Assembly (NCBI GenBank): GCA_030591625.1
Contig: JAUVAR010000152.1
Coordinates: 1-6,527, forward strand
DNA from: Candidatus Zixiibacteriota bacterium
GTDB taxonomy: Bacteria; Zixibacteria; MSB-5A5; GN15; FEB-12
Length of the DNA: 6,527 nt
Direction of reading: 5' to 3'
Under the pieces are notes generated by a model. It did no database searches, was not told the DNA's origin, and saw only the letters and a program-made list of their open reading frames with translations. Shown here piece after piece: positions 1 to 6,527 of this stretch (position 1 is its first letter; each line of letters opens with the position of its first letter). The translations under genes and the position numbers were made by a program.

Positions 1-2370
1 ATGGAACAACGTTCCCTGTCACGATTCAATGCCGATCCAACCGTGGCACTCGACATAATAAGTCAGTCGGGAGCAAATATTGTTGATCTTTCAGATGATG
101 TTAGAGAACAAATAGCCAATCTACAAAAAGAATTACCACCGGATATTGAGTTGCAGATCGTTCAGGACCAATCAACATTTATTCGTGACTCAATTGAAGA
201 AATCCTGTTCAACATTAAGTTCGGAACTGCTCTGGCAGTGTTTGTGATTTTCATGTTCCTGCTGGATATCAGGCCAACCTATATAACATCACTATCAATT
301 CCTATTTCGATTATCGCTACTTTTACAGTTATGAACTTCCTTGGTTTTACTATAAACTTCATGACCCTGCTTGGTCTGTCGCTGGCGGTCGGCATTTTAA
401 TTGACGACTCTATTGTAGTCGTCGAAAATATCTATAGACGAATTCAAAGTGGTGAAACGCCCATCCTTGCAGCTTTCACAGGCACCAAAGAGATCGGCCT
501 GGCAGTTGCAGCAACAACATTTTCTATCATGGTTGTATTCTTGCCGGTTGCATTCATGGATGGTATCATCGGACGCTTCTTCTACCAGTTTGGTGTGACT
601 GTAGCGTTTGCAGTTCTTATCTCGCTATTTGTAGCGTTCTCACTTGTACCGATGCTCGCAGCTCGTCATGATGCACCCAAGGAAGATAAAGACTCGCTCG
701 ATCCGAATCGTGCCAAAGGAATAAAGCGTCTATGGCTGAGAATCCGCAGAGTCCTCTCACTTTGGAATAGGGCTTTTGATTTTATCCAGCCGAGATACAA
801 AAAGATGCTCAGCTTCTCTCTTAACCACAGATGGGTTATTGTTCTTTTGGCTGTTGCATCATTTGGTTCAGCTATCGTAATGGCCGGTTATATCGGTATG
901 GAATTTGTATCGCAGTCAGATCAAAACCAGATGATGATTGCAATTGATACTCCGCCCGGCACAACCCTTGATGAAACATCTGAGCGCTTCGCAGAAGTTG
1001 AAGATATTCTCAATCAATTCGAAGAAGTTGAAGGGTTGTATGTTACTATCGGTGGCGGTAACAAAGGTGTTACTGGTGGAATCATTTTGGCAGTGCTCTC
1101 AGACGCTGGAGATCGTGAAATTTCTGTCTTTCAAATGATCGACTCAGTACGAAATCTGCTAACTGTTATACCAGGGATCAAATATTCAATTGCCGGACAG
1201 GTTGAAGAAGGTGGTTCTTCCAAACCGGTTGAGCTATCTATTCGTGGTGATGATCGAGAAGAGCTGATTAGGCTGGCACGTCTGGCCGAGAAGATATTGC
1301 GCGACACTCCCGGTTCAACCGATGTCGATAATTCTCTTGAAGAAGGTAAGCCGGAATTACAGATTGATGTCGATCGCAAAGCAGCCGATGACCTTGGCTT
1401 AAACCTCGGTATGATAGCGAGAACAATTCGAACGTTCGTCGAAGGTGATGTTGTCACCCGCTATCAGGAAGATGATGACGAATATGATGTACGGGTAAGA
1501 CTTGATCAACGCTTCCGTGCCTCTGAACAAGACCTCGGACGGATGCTTATAGAGAGTGAAAAAGAACTACCTGGTATCAAGATGCTGCTGATCCCGCTTG
1601 ATCGTGTTGCCAAGATTAGTCGTAGTACTGCTATCGGCGAATATGGTCGTTACGACCGTCTGCCGGAAGTTCGTATCAACGCCAATGTGCTGACCGGATC
1701 ATTTGCCGGAACTGTTACAACAACTGCTCAGGCAGCTATTGATTCCTTGATACAATTACCGCCGGGTTATATTATTTCTCCAGTTGGTACTCAGGAAATG
1801 CAGGAAGAGTCGAACGCCAATATTGTTCAAGCATTGCTGTTGTCGGTGATCTTTATATATTTGCTTCTCGCATCGCAATATGAGTCATTCTTTGATCCGA
1901 TTTCTATCATGCTATCATTGCCTTTAGCTTTTGTAGGTGCAACCTTCGGCCTTTTAATATTCAATTCCTCATTTTCGATAATGTCAAACATTGGAATTGT
2001 GATGTTGATGGGGCTTGTGACGAAAAACGCAATCCTCTTAATCGACTTCGTAAAGCAGGAACGAGGGAGGGGAACCCCGCGTTCTGAAGCTATACTTATT
2101 GCTGGTCCGGTAAGATTGCGACCAATCCTGATGACTACTCTGGCTACCGTGTTTGGTATGTTGCCGCTCGCTTTGGGAATAGGAGCTGGTGCCGAATTCC
2201 GTGCTCCCATGGCTCGTGCGGTAATTGGAGGAGTAATTTCATCTACGTTGTTGACTCTCGTCGTTGTACCGGTAATATATACACTCGTGGATGATGTGGT
2301 CGGATTCTTCGGGCGAATCTTTCGCATCAAAAAAACTGAAGTAGTTAAAGAGGAAATCGCCCTTGACTAA
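1..2370 (+). CDS. RND-family efflux transporter permease, C-terminal part (5' end outside window)
   Basis: Inner-membrane proton-driven pump subunit of the AcrB-like (HAE1) RND family, which normally works with a periplasmic adaptor and an outer-membrane channel. The frame is open from base 1. Its first residues (SLSRFNADPTVALDI, then QSGAN) match the interior of the family's periplasmic porter region, so the ATG at base 1 is almost certainly internal and about 270 of roughly 1,050 residues are missing. Visible in order are TM2-TM6 (about residues 72-220), the cytoplasmic linker (222-275), TM7 (277-298), the second periplasmic porter/docking region (300-605) and TM8-TM12 (606-765). The TM4 proton-relay pair is D135-D136 in GILIDDSIVVVENI; the TM10 lysine is K675 in TKNAILLIDF; the TM11 arginine lies in RLRPILMT (705-712). 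All these key residues are intact, so the pump looks functional. Its stop overlaps the start of bshC. Substrate cannot be read from sequence. Confidence 0.95.
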   Translation: MEQRSLSRFNADPTVALDIISQSGANIVDLSDDVREQIANLQKELPPDIELQIVQDQSTFIRDSIEEILFNIKFGTALAVFVIFMFLLDIRPTYITSLSIPISIIATFTVMNFLGFTINFMTLLGLSLAVGILIDDSIVVVENIYRRIQSGETPILAAFTGTKEIGLAVAATTFSIMVVFLPVAFMDGIIGRFFYQFGVTVAFAVLISLFVAFSLVPMLAARHDAPKEDKDSLDPNRAKGIKRLWLRIRRVLSLWNRAFDFIQPRYKKMLSFSLNHRWVIVLLAVASFGSAIVMAGYIGMEFVSQSDQNQMMIAIDTPPGTTLDETSERFAEVEDILNQFEEVEGLYVTIGGGNKGVTGGIILAVLSDAGDREISVFQMIDSVRNLLTVIPGIKYSIAGQVEEGGSSKPVELSIRGDDREELIRLARLAEKILRDTPGSTDVDNSLEEGKPELQIDVDRKAADDLGLNLGMIARTIRTFVEGDVVTRYQEDDDEYDVRVRLDQRFRASEQDLGRMLIESEKELPGIKMLLIPLDRVAKISRSTAIGEYGRYDRLPEVRINANVLTGSFAGTVTTTAQAAIDSLIQLPPGYIISPVGTQEMQEESNANIVQALLLSVIFIYLLLASQYESFFDPISIMLSLPLAFVGATFGLLIFNSSFSIMSNIGIVMLMGLVTKNAILLIDFVKQERGRGTPRSEAILIAGPVRLRPILMTTLATVFGMLPLALGIGAGAEFRAPMARAVIGGVISSTLLTLVVVPVIYTLVDDVVGFFGRIFRIKKTEVVKEEIALD
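2347..2355 (+). promoter_or_regulatory. Shine-Dalgarno supporting the TTG start of bshC
   Basis: AAAGAGGAA lies inside the last codons of the RND gene, with its AGAGGA core ending 8 bases before TTG at 2363. This is good spacing and is the main reason for choosing a TTG start. The ATG at 2370-2372 is in another frame. A second in-frame TTG at 2375 would be about 20 bases from this site and so is less likely. Confidence 0.6.
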
Positions 2371-3997
2371 TGAATTGATTGCACCAAGCAAGTTGCTTGG
2401 TTATTCAGATATATTTTTGGACTTTCTGGCTGGATCAGAACCGGCAAGGAGTTTTTATCTCGCGACATCAGTTGCGGCCGTTGCAGACCAGCTTGATACG
2501 ATTAGTTTTGATCGTGAACGTATGATCAAAATTCTAACGCGTCAAAATAAGCTCTTTGGAGCGTCTGCTAAAACTCTTGAGAAAATCCAAACCCTGCGTG
2601 ACCCACGCGCTGTCTGTATCTTTTCGGGACAACAGGCCGGACTTCTTGGTGGACCAATGCTTACGCTTATCAAAGCACTCGCTATCGTTAAAGCAGCGGA
2701 GAGCTATACACAAAAACTTGATCGTCCGGTTATTCCGATATTTTGGATTGCCGGTGACGATCATGACTTTGAGGAAGCTAACCATACTTTCCTGCTCGAC
2801 CAACATGGTGACTTGCAGCGCATCGCCTACGAAACTCCACCCGAATTCGCAGTGCCAACAGCAGAAATTCTATTTGCCGATGAAGCTGAATTAAATAGGT
2901 TAAAAGATGCAGTCAAAGAATCGCTTGGTCAGACAGATTTTACCAATGAACTTTATGCTCTTATAGATAAGTCCTATGGCCATTCTGATACGATGGTCTC
3001 GGCGTTTGGCAAGTTGATGACATCACTTACAGCCGAATTTGGTTTACCACTATTCTCACCTGGTGATAGTGAAGCAAAGCATCATGCTATTCCGATTTTT
3101 AAACAAATCATCGAACGCCAGGATGAAATCCATTCGCTGCTCTCCGAGAGAAACAGTTCAATCTCAAGCAATGGTTATCATATCCAGGTAGAAAAGAGCG
3201 ATGATGCAACGCATCTCTTCTGCAACTGCAATGGCCGTCACCCTATAAAGCGAGACGGCAATAATTTTAATGTTGATGGTAAGTCTTACAGCAAAAAAGA
3301 TATCCTTGAGTGGATCGAAAAAGAGCCGGAACGATTCTCGCCCGATGTTATGACTCGTCCGATTTTGCAGTCATATCTCTTTCCAACGGCCTCTCAAAAG
3401 GGCGGACCCTCAGAGATTGCATATCTTGCTCAAATCAATCCATTGTTCAAACTATTTGATCTCCCGGCTCCATATTATTGCGCACGTGCAACACTTACAC
3501 TTGTTGAGAAACGATTTGAAAAGTTGATGCATCAACATGAAATTACTATTGAGGAACTCTCGGGTGATGTAGAGCAGGTCATCAACAGAATTTTAGCAAA
3601 ATCATTTCCACATGACCTTGACGAAGGTTTTATTCGCTTCAGACGACACCTTCAAACACATTTTGAGGATTTTGTTTCTGACTCACTTTCGTTTGACCCC
3701 TCGCTTAATCGTAACGCCGAGCAGACATTTGGGAAAGTTGACTTTGCTATCAAAGCATTCGAGAAAAAAGTATTCTCATCTCACAAGAAAAAGAGCAAAG
3801 ATGCTCGCGATAGAATTTATAGACTTTCTCATGCGCTCTGTCCAAATAGAGGTTTTCAGGAACGATCACTCAATATTTCATGTTTTATATCAAGACATGG
3901 CCTCGGGGTTGTGCAGTACATGTATGACTGCATGGACTCAGAGGAAAAATCGCATCAAATGATTTCACTAAGTGGGATGAACAACAAATGGTCATAG
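2363..3997 (+). CDS. bshC: Bacillithiol synthase BshC (putative cysteine-adding enzyme)
   Basis: Cytoplasmic enzyme for the last step of bacillithiol synthesis: attachment of cysteine to glucosaminyl-malate. The 544 residues match the family size (about 540). Family signatures include FSGQQAGLLGGP (87-98), followed by a helix with TLIKALAIVKAAE. FWIAGDDHDFEEANH (127-141) belongs to the Rossmann-like core. SPDVMTRPILQSYLFPT (326-342) and GGPSEIAYLAQ (347-357) come next. A charged, probably coiled-coil C-terminal stretch (about 380-490) follows, then PNRGFQERSLN (494-504) near the end. TTG is the best start, given the Shine-Dalgarno upstream; it overlaps the RND stop by 8 bases, and the gene's 3' end overlaps bshA by 10. 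The neighbours bshA and bshB1 confirm the assignment. No frameshift or missing motif is seen. The biochemistry of BshC was assigned largely from genetics in Bacillus; the cysteine-addition role is taken from that family knowledge. Confidence 0.95.
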   Translation: MTNELIAPSKLLGYSDIFLDFLAGSEPARSFYLATSVAAVADQLDTISFDRERMIKILTRQNKLFGASAKTLEKIQTLRDPRAVCIFSGQQAGLLGGPMLTLIKALAIVKAAESYTQKLDRPVIPIFWIAGDDHDFEEANHTFLLDQHGDLQRIAYETPPEFAVPTAEILFADEAELNRLKDAVKESLGQTDFTNELYALIDKSYGHSDTMVSAFGKLMTSLTAEFGLPLFSPGDSEAKHHAIPIFKQIIERQDEIHSLLSERNSSISSNGYHIQVEKSDDATHLFCNCNGRHPIKRDGNNFNVDGKSYSKKDILEWIEKEPERFSPDVMTRPILQSYLFPTASQKGGPSEIAYLAQINPLFKLFDLPAPYYCARATLTLVEKRFEKLMHQHEITIEELSGDVEQVINRILAKSFPHDLDEGFIRFRRHLQTHFEDFVSDSLSFDPSLNRNAEQTFGKVDFAIKAFEKKVFSSHKKKSKDARDRIYRLSHALCPNRGFQERSLNISCFISRHGLGVVQYMYDCMDSEEKSHQMISLSGMNNKWS

Positions 3998-5127
3998 GTA
4001 TTACATGCTATCCGGTGGCGGGTGGCTCAGGTATTGTTGCTACAGAACTTGGACAACAACTTGCAACACGAGGGCACGAAGTACATTTTATTTCGTATGC
4101 TATGCCGTTTCGGCTCGACCGCTATCAACCAAATTTGATGTTTCATGCGGTCGAGACGACTGCATATCCGTTGTTTAAATTCCCGCCTTACACTCTTACT
4201 CTTGCAGCTCGGATGGCTGATGTTGCACGTAATTTCGATCTTGATATTCTGCACATGCATTATGCCATTCCACATGCCACCTGCGCTTATCTTGCACGTC
4301 AAATGCTTGCTGATTCAGGTGATTGTCAGCCGAAAATTATCACGACTTTGCATGGTACCGACATCACGCTCGTCGGTTCCGATCCGAGCTTCTACGACAT
4401 AACACGCTTTTCGATAAATGCCTCAGATGGTTTGACAGCAGTCTCGGGTTACTTAGCCGATGAAACAAAAGATGTTTTCAAAATCGAAAAAGAAATCAGA
4501 GTAATTCATAATTTCTTTGACGGCACCAGGTTTAAACCTTCAACGAGTGAGTGTCAACGTTCCGAGTTTGCAGAAAAAGATGAATTCCTGATAAGCCATA
4601 TTTCAAATTTCCGACCGGTCAAACGTACTATGGATGTGATTGATATATTTGAACGCATCAATTCCAATGTGCCCTCCAAGCTTTTACTAATTGGCGAAGG
4701 TCCCGATATTGTACTGACCCGTCGCCAGATCAAAAAGAAAGGGCTCGAAGACCGAGTCATATTTCTTGGCAACCAGAGCAGGGTAGAGGCAGTCTTACCT
4801 TGTGCCGATCTTTTCTTGCTCCCCTCCGAGGAAGAATCATTCGGACTGGCCGCACTTGAGGCTCTCGCCTGTGGTGTTCCGGTCATTGGAACGTCGGGCA
4901 CAGGAATGGTCGAATTAATAGATGATGGCATCAATGGATATTTGTGCAACGTGGGCGACACATCCGCGATGGCCGCAGCTAGTCTGTCGATTTTGACCGA
5001 TCCCAAAAAACATGAACAGTTTAAAAAAGCTGCGGTTGAATCCGCAACGAAACGATTTAATACAGATAAAATAATTTCGGAATACGAACAATACTACAAG
5101 GATGTCTTAGATGGGTGCAAAAGCTGA
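3988..5127 (+). CDS. bshA: N-acetyl-alpha-D-glucosaminyl L-malate synthase BshA
   Basis: GT-B fold, GT4-family glycosyltransferase that transfers GlcNAc from UDP-GlcNAc to L-malate, the first step of bacillithiol synthesis, in the cytoplasm. At 379 residues it is full length. It starts with the family opening GITCYP..GGSGIVATELG (residues 4-22), where GGSG (12-15) is the donor/phosphate loop. Then come PFRLDRYQPN (40-49), HYAIPHATCAYLA (91-103), TLHGTDIT (120-127) and SNFRPVKR (206-213) at the start of the C-terminal domain. The EX7E motif of retaining GT4 enzymes is E283 and E291 within SEEESFGLAALEALACG. These stretches closely resemble Bacillus BshA, which separates it from generic GT4 sugar transferases and from the mycothiol enzyme MshA. 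ATG at 3988 is chosen because the opening motif begins only a few residues later. The upstream Shine-Dalgarno is weak (GGGA, 10 bases away), which fits translational coupling through the 10-base overlap with bshC. Confidence 0.97.
   Translation: MVIGITCYPVAGGSGIVATELGQQLATRGHEVHFISYAMPFRLDRYQPNLMFHAVETTAYPLFKFPPYTLTLAARMADVARNFDLDILHMHYAIPHATCAYLARQMLADSGDCQPKIITTLHGTDITLVGSDPSFYDITRFSINASDGLTAVSGYLADETKDVFKIEKEIRVIHNFFDGTRFKPSTSECQRSEFAEKDEFLISHISNFRPVKRTMDVIDIFERINSNVPSKLLLIGEGPDIVLTRRQIKKKGLEDRVIFLGNQSRVEAVLPCADLFLLPSEEESFGLAALEALACGVPVIGTSGTGMVELIDDGINGYLCNVGDTSAMAAASLSILTDPKKHEQFKKAAVESATKRFNTDKIISEYEQYYKDVLDGCKS
5098..5103 (+). promoter_or_regulatory. Shine-Dalgarno of bshB1 inside bshA
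   Basis: AAGGAT within the last bshA codons ends 7 bases before ATG 5111. It supports that start and hence the 17-base overlap between bshA and bshB1. Confidence 0.65.
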
Positions 5128-5863
5128 TCTCGATATTCTCGCAATAGCCGCTCATCCCGACGATGTCGAAATCACTTGCGGTGGCACCCTTATGAAAATG
5201 TCCGATATGGGTCGCTCTACCGGTGTGCTCGATCTGACCAAAGGTGAGATGGGAACGTACGGTGATGAAAATGATCGTGCCCGTGAAGCGGCAGAAGCTG
5301 CCACTCGCATAAACCTTTCGTTCCGTGCCAATGCAGGCATTCCTGATTCAGGTGTCGAAAACAACAAAGCAAATCGGTTGAACATTGCACAAACTATCCG
5401 TGACACCAGACCCGAACTTGTTATTCTGCCCCATTGGAACCAACGTCATCCCGATCATCGTATTTGCTCACAACTTGGATTCGATGCCTGTTTTATTGCC
5501 GGCCTTGAAAAAGCAGAACTTGATGGCAATCCGTTCCGTCCACGCAAAATTATTTATGTATCATATTTCCGAAACAATGATATTTCATTCTTAGTTGATA
5601 TTTCTGAATCGTTCGAAAGAAAAATGAAAGCTATTGCGGCGTATGAATCCCAATTTGGTAATGGTTTCCACACCGATGATGATCAAGATACAACCAATGA
5701 AAGCGACCGTGTCTTTCAACCGGGTGTTTCAATCTACGATCTTCTCGAAGCACGCAACCGCACACTCGGACAGATGGTCGGGGTGATGTACGCCGAGGCG
5801 TTCACGATCAAGGAACAGATCCTTGTTGAAGACCCACAGATGATGCCTGTAAATTCTATTTAG
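5111..5863 (+). CDS. bshB1: Bacillithiol biosynthesis deacetylase BshB1
   Basis: Zinc-dependent LmbE/PIG-L family deacetylase that removes the acetyl group from GlcNAc-malate to give glucosaminyl-malate, the second pathway step. At 250 residues it is close to the Bacillus enzyme (about 236). The AHPDDVE motif (14-20) supplies the metal ligands H15 and D18 and the presumed catalytic base D17. RHPDH (112-116) supplies the third ligand H116 and the neighbouring H113. YESQF (178-182) and the C-terminal GVMYAEAF (224-231) are typical of the BshB1 branch. An acidic stretch (about 188-199, DDDQD within it) sits in a loop after YESQF where family members vary. The start at 5111 is set by a well-spaced AAGGAT. 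Placement directly after bshA favours the biosynthetic deacetylase over a conjugate amidase (Bca/BshB2), although family members can overlap in activity. No second BshB homolog lies in the window. Confidence 0.95.
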   Translation: MGAKADLDILAIAAHPDDVEITCGGTLMKMSDMGRSTGVLDLTKGEMGTYGDENDRAREAAEAATRINLSFRANAGIPDSGVENNKANRLNIAQTIRDTRPELVILPHWNQRHPDHRICSQLGFDACFIAGLEKAELDGNPFRPRKIIYVSYFRNNDISFLVDISESFERKMKAIAAYESQFGNGFHTDDDQDTTNESDRVFQPGVSIYDLLEARNRTLGQMVGVMYAEAFTIKEQILVEDPQMMPVNSI

Positions 5864-5892
5864 ATATACGATTGTCATTTCGTCTGTTACTC

Positions 5893-5899
5893 AGGAGGT
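5893..5899 (+). promoter_or_regulatory. Near-consensus Shine-Dalgarno of the small membrane protein gene
   Basis: AGGAGGT lies 4 bases before ATG 5904. It is the strongest ribosome-binding site in the window, although the spacing is a little short. It decides for 5904 over the in-frame ATG at 5934, which has no such site, and it suggests this gene is translated independently of bshB1. Confidence 0.75.
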
Positions 5900-5903
5900 A
5901 AGG

Positions 5904-6314
5904 ATGAATCAGGAAGTGATCAACGAACAAACAATGAAGTGTTCTAAGCAAGCATACTTTGTTGGGATTCTCTTTGGAGCTCTGGCTTTCTTTTACGGTT
6001 GTCTTGACTGTCCGGCTATCTTTCTCTGGATGAACGAACTTCGCATTGTGCTGTACAGCTTGCTGATCGTATCTATTCTTTTTGGCTGGCATGGTAATGC
6101 TGTTTGGTATAAAATCGGATTGATACTCTGGGCCGGATGTTTGAGTGGTATTGTGCTTCTTGCAATATATCAAATCAGTATTGATGAATTTGGCAACCTG
6201 TCACCTCTCGGAATTATTGTTGGATCATCCCTTACAGCCTTGATGTCATTCGCCGGAACGTTAGTTGGTCGTCGTGCCCTTATGCTGAAGCAACGCAGAG
6301 AACAAGGGGCGTAG
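5904..6314 (+). CDS. Small four-helix membrane protein of unknown function
   Basis: I do not recognise a family for this protein. Its 136 residues have a short polar N-terminus (1-16) and four hydrophobic segments at about 17-34, 46-61, 69-91 and 101-122. The C-terminus is short and strongly basic (RRALMLKQRREQGA, 123-136) and is probably cytoplasmic by the positive-inside rule, which would place the N-terminus in the cytoplasm too. There is no signal peptide cleavage site or known catalytic motif. A CLDC (CxxC) pair at residues 33-36 sits at the predicted outer end of TM1, followed by a proline; C13 and C79 are further cysteines. The gene follows bshB1 after 40 bases with no visible terminator between them, so it may share the transcript. 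A redox or thiol-linked role is a guess from the CxxC and context only. The strong Shine-Dalgarno and coherent helix pattern make it a real gene. Confidence 0.85.
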   Translation: MNQEVINEQTMKCSKQAYFVGILFGALAFFYGCLDCPAIFLWMNELRIVLYSLLIVSILFGWHGNAVWYKIGLILWAGCLSGIVLLAIYQISIDEFGNLSPLGIIVGSSLTALMSFAGTLVGRRALMLKQRREQGA

Positions 6315-6373
6315 GGATAAGAACTTTCAGTACCTACAAACAATTGAAATTCTTTTGTTTTGATTAACCGTAG

Positions 6374-6396
6374 GCCAAGACCCCTGTGGTCTTGGC
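6374..6396. repeat. Perfect 9-bp inverted repeat (stem-loop) in the spacer
   Basis: GCCAAGACC (6374-6382) and GGTCTTGGC (6388-6396) are exact reverse complements around the 5-base loop CCTGT. The stem has 6 G/C pairs of 9. It lies 60 bases after the stop of the small membrane protein gene. Neither side carries a run of T on either strand, so it is not a canonical intrinsic terminator. It could be a Rho-assisted or 3'-end-stabilising hairpin, or one copy of a dispersed palindromic repeat. One copy is all this window shows. Confidence 0.6.
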
Positions 6397-6415
6397 ATTG
6401 CGAAGCGATTCAGGT

Positions 6416-6527
6416 ATGATTGAATTCGTAATGTATATCAAAGACACACAAGACCAACTGACATGTGCGAGATTGTTGGAGAAAAGTCAGCGTCTTGCTT
6501 TTTCAGCCAACACAACCAAGTCTTTAG
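6416..6527 (+). CDS. Possible start of a gene cut by the window end, faintly RNase D-like
   Basis: An ATG at 6416 opens a frame that stays open for 37 codons to the last base. The upstream in-frame stop is at 6371. The peptide begins MIEFVMYIKDTQDQL and contains KSQRLAFSANTTKSL near the window end. Its pattern (YI.dT..QL, about a dozen residues, then a hydrophobic strand LAF) resembles the N-terminus of RNase D-type 3'-5' exonucleases. In those, this strand leads into the DxE of exonuclease motif I; here the aligned residues would be S-A-N, so either the likeness is false or the motif is lost. No convincing Shine-Dalgarno precedes ATG 6416 or the in-frame ATG 6431. With 112 bases, chance openness cannot be excluded. 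Confidence 0.4.
   Translation, partial: MIEFVMYIKDTQDQLTCARLLEKSQRLAFSANTTKSL

Noticed and set aside
1..3. ATG at base 1 as the true start of the RND gene
   Set aside because: The residues that follow match the interior of the RND porter domain, and about 270 N-terminal residues including TM1 would be missing. The gene simply begins upstream of the window.
1827..2330. Long open frame on the minus strand (167 codons)
   Set aside because: It lies entirely antisense to the conserved TM8-TM12 region of the RND pump, has no recognisable motif and has a low-complexity, Ser/Thr/Arg/Pro-rich composition typical of a shadow frame.
4554..5006. Minus-strand open frame of 150 codons opposite bshA
   Set aside because: It is antisense to the highly conserved EX7E region of BshA, and its Ser/Arg/Pro-rich composition is that of a shadow frame.
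5856..6173. Minus-strand open frame of 105 codons opposite the small membrane protein gene
   Set aside because: The plus-strand gene has a near-consensus Shine-Dalgarno and a coherent four-helix pattern. The minus frame is polar, with no family signature.
6338..6360. AAACAA...TTGTTT hairpin followed by a T-rich stretch as an intrinsic terminator
   Set aside because: The 6-bp stem is nearly all A/T with a 11-base loop, so it would be unstable, and the downstream sequence TGATTAACC is not a T-run.
6344..6367. TTGAAA ... GATTAA as a sigma-70 promoter for the downstream frame
   Set aside because: The spacing between the two boxes is only about 12 bases and the -10-like box is poor, so there is no support beyond chance in an AT-rich spacer.

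Overview
This window carries a complete, tightly packed bacillithiol (BSH) biosynthesis cluster, bshC-bshA-bshB1, all on the + strand. An RND-family efflux pump gene lies directly upstream and runs in from outside the window. A small four-helix membrane protein gene follows the cluster. The sequence is plainly bacterial: compact, about 96% coding up to position 6314, with slightly AT-rich, mixed codon use. BSH synthesis is known from Firmicutes, Deinococcus-Thermus and the Bacteroidetes/Chlorobi (FCB) side of the tree. A tripartite-type RND pump implies an outer membrane, so a Gram-negative-type host such as an FCB-group or related uncultured phylum fits better than a Firmicute. That placement is inference; the window holds no rRNA or other phylogenetic marker.

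Layout: 1-2370 is the C-terminal three quarters of an RND permease, and the window opens inside this gene. 2363-3997 is bshC, probably from a TTG start overlapping the pump stop by 8 bases. 3988-5127 is bshA (10-base overlap). 5111-5863 is bshB1 (17-base overlap). After a 40-base gap with a near-consensus Shine-Dalgarno, 5904-6314 encodes a 136-residue four-helix membrane protein that I do not recognise. The roughly 100-base spacer after it contains a perfect 9-bp inverted repeat with no T-tract. An open frame from about 6416 runs off the window end and faintly resembles the N-terminus of an RNase D-type exonuclease.

How the genes work together: BshA joins GlcNAc to L-malate, BshB1 deacetylates the product, and BshC adds cysteine to give bacillithiol, so all three committed steps are encoded here with overlapping reading frames. 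The overlaps strongly suggest one transcript and translational coupling, and they tie the efflux pump to the thiol pathway. In BSH-producing bacteria, electrophile-thiol conjugates are processed and exported. An efflux pump fused to the operon therefore raises the testable idea that it exports toxic compounds or their BSH-derived conjugates. The window shows no bacilliredoxin, BSH-S-transferase, second BshB-type amidase or N-methyltransferase.
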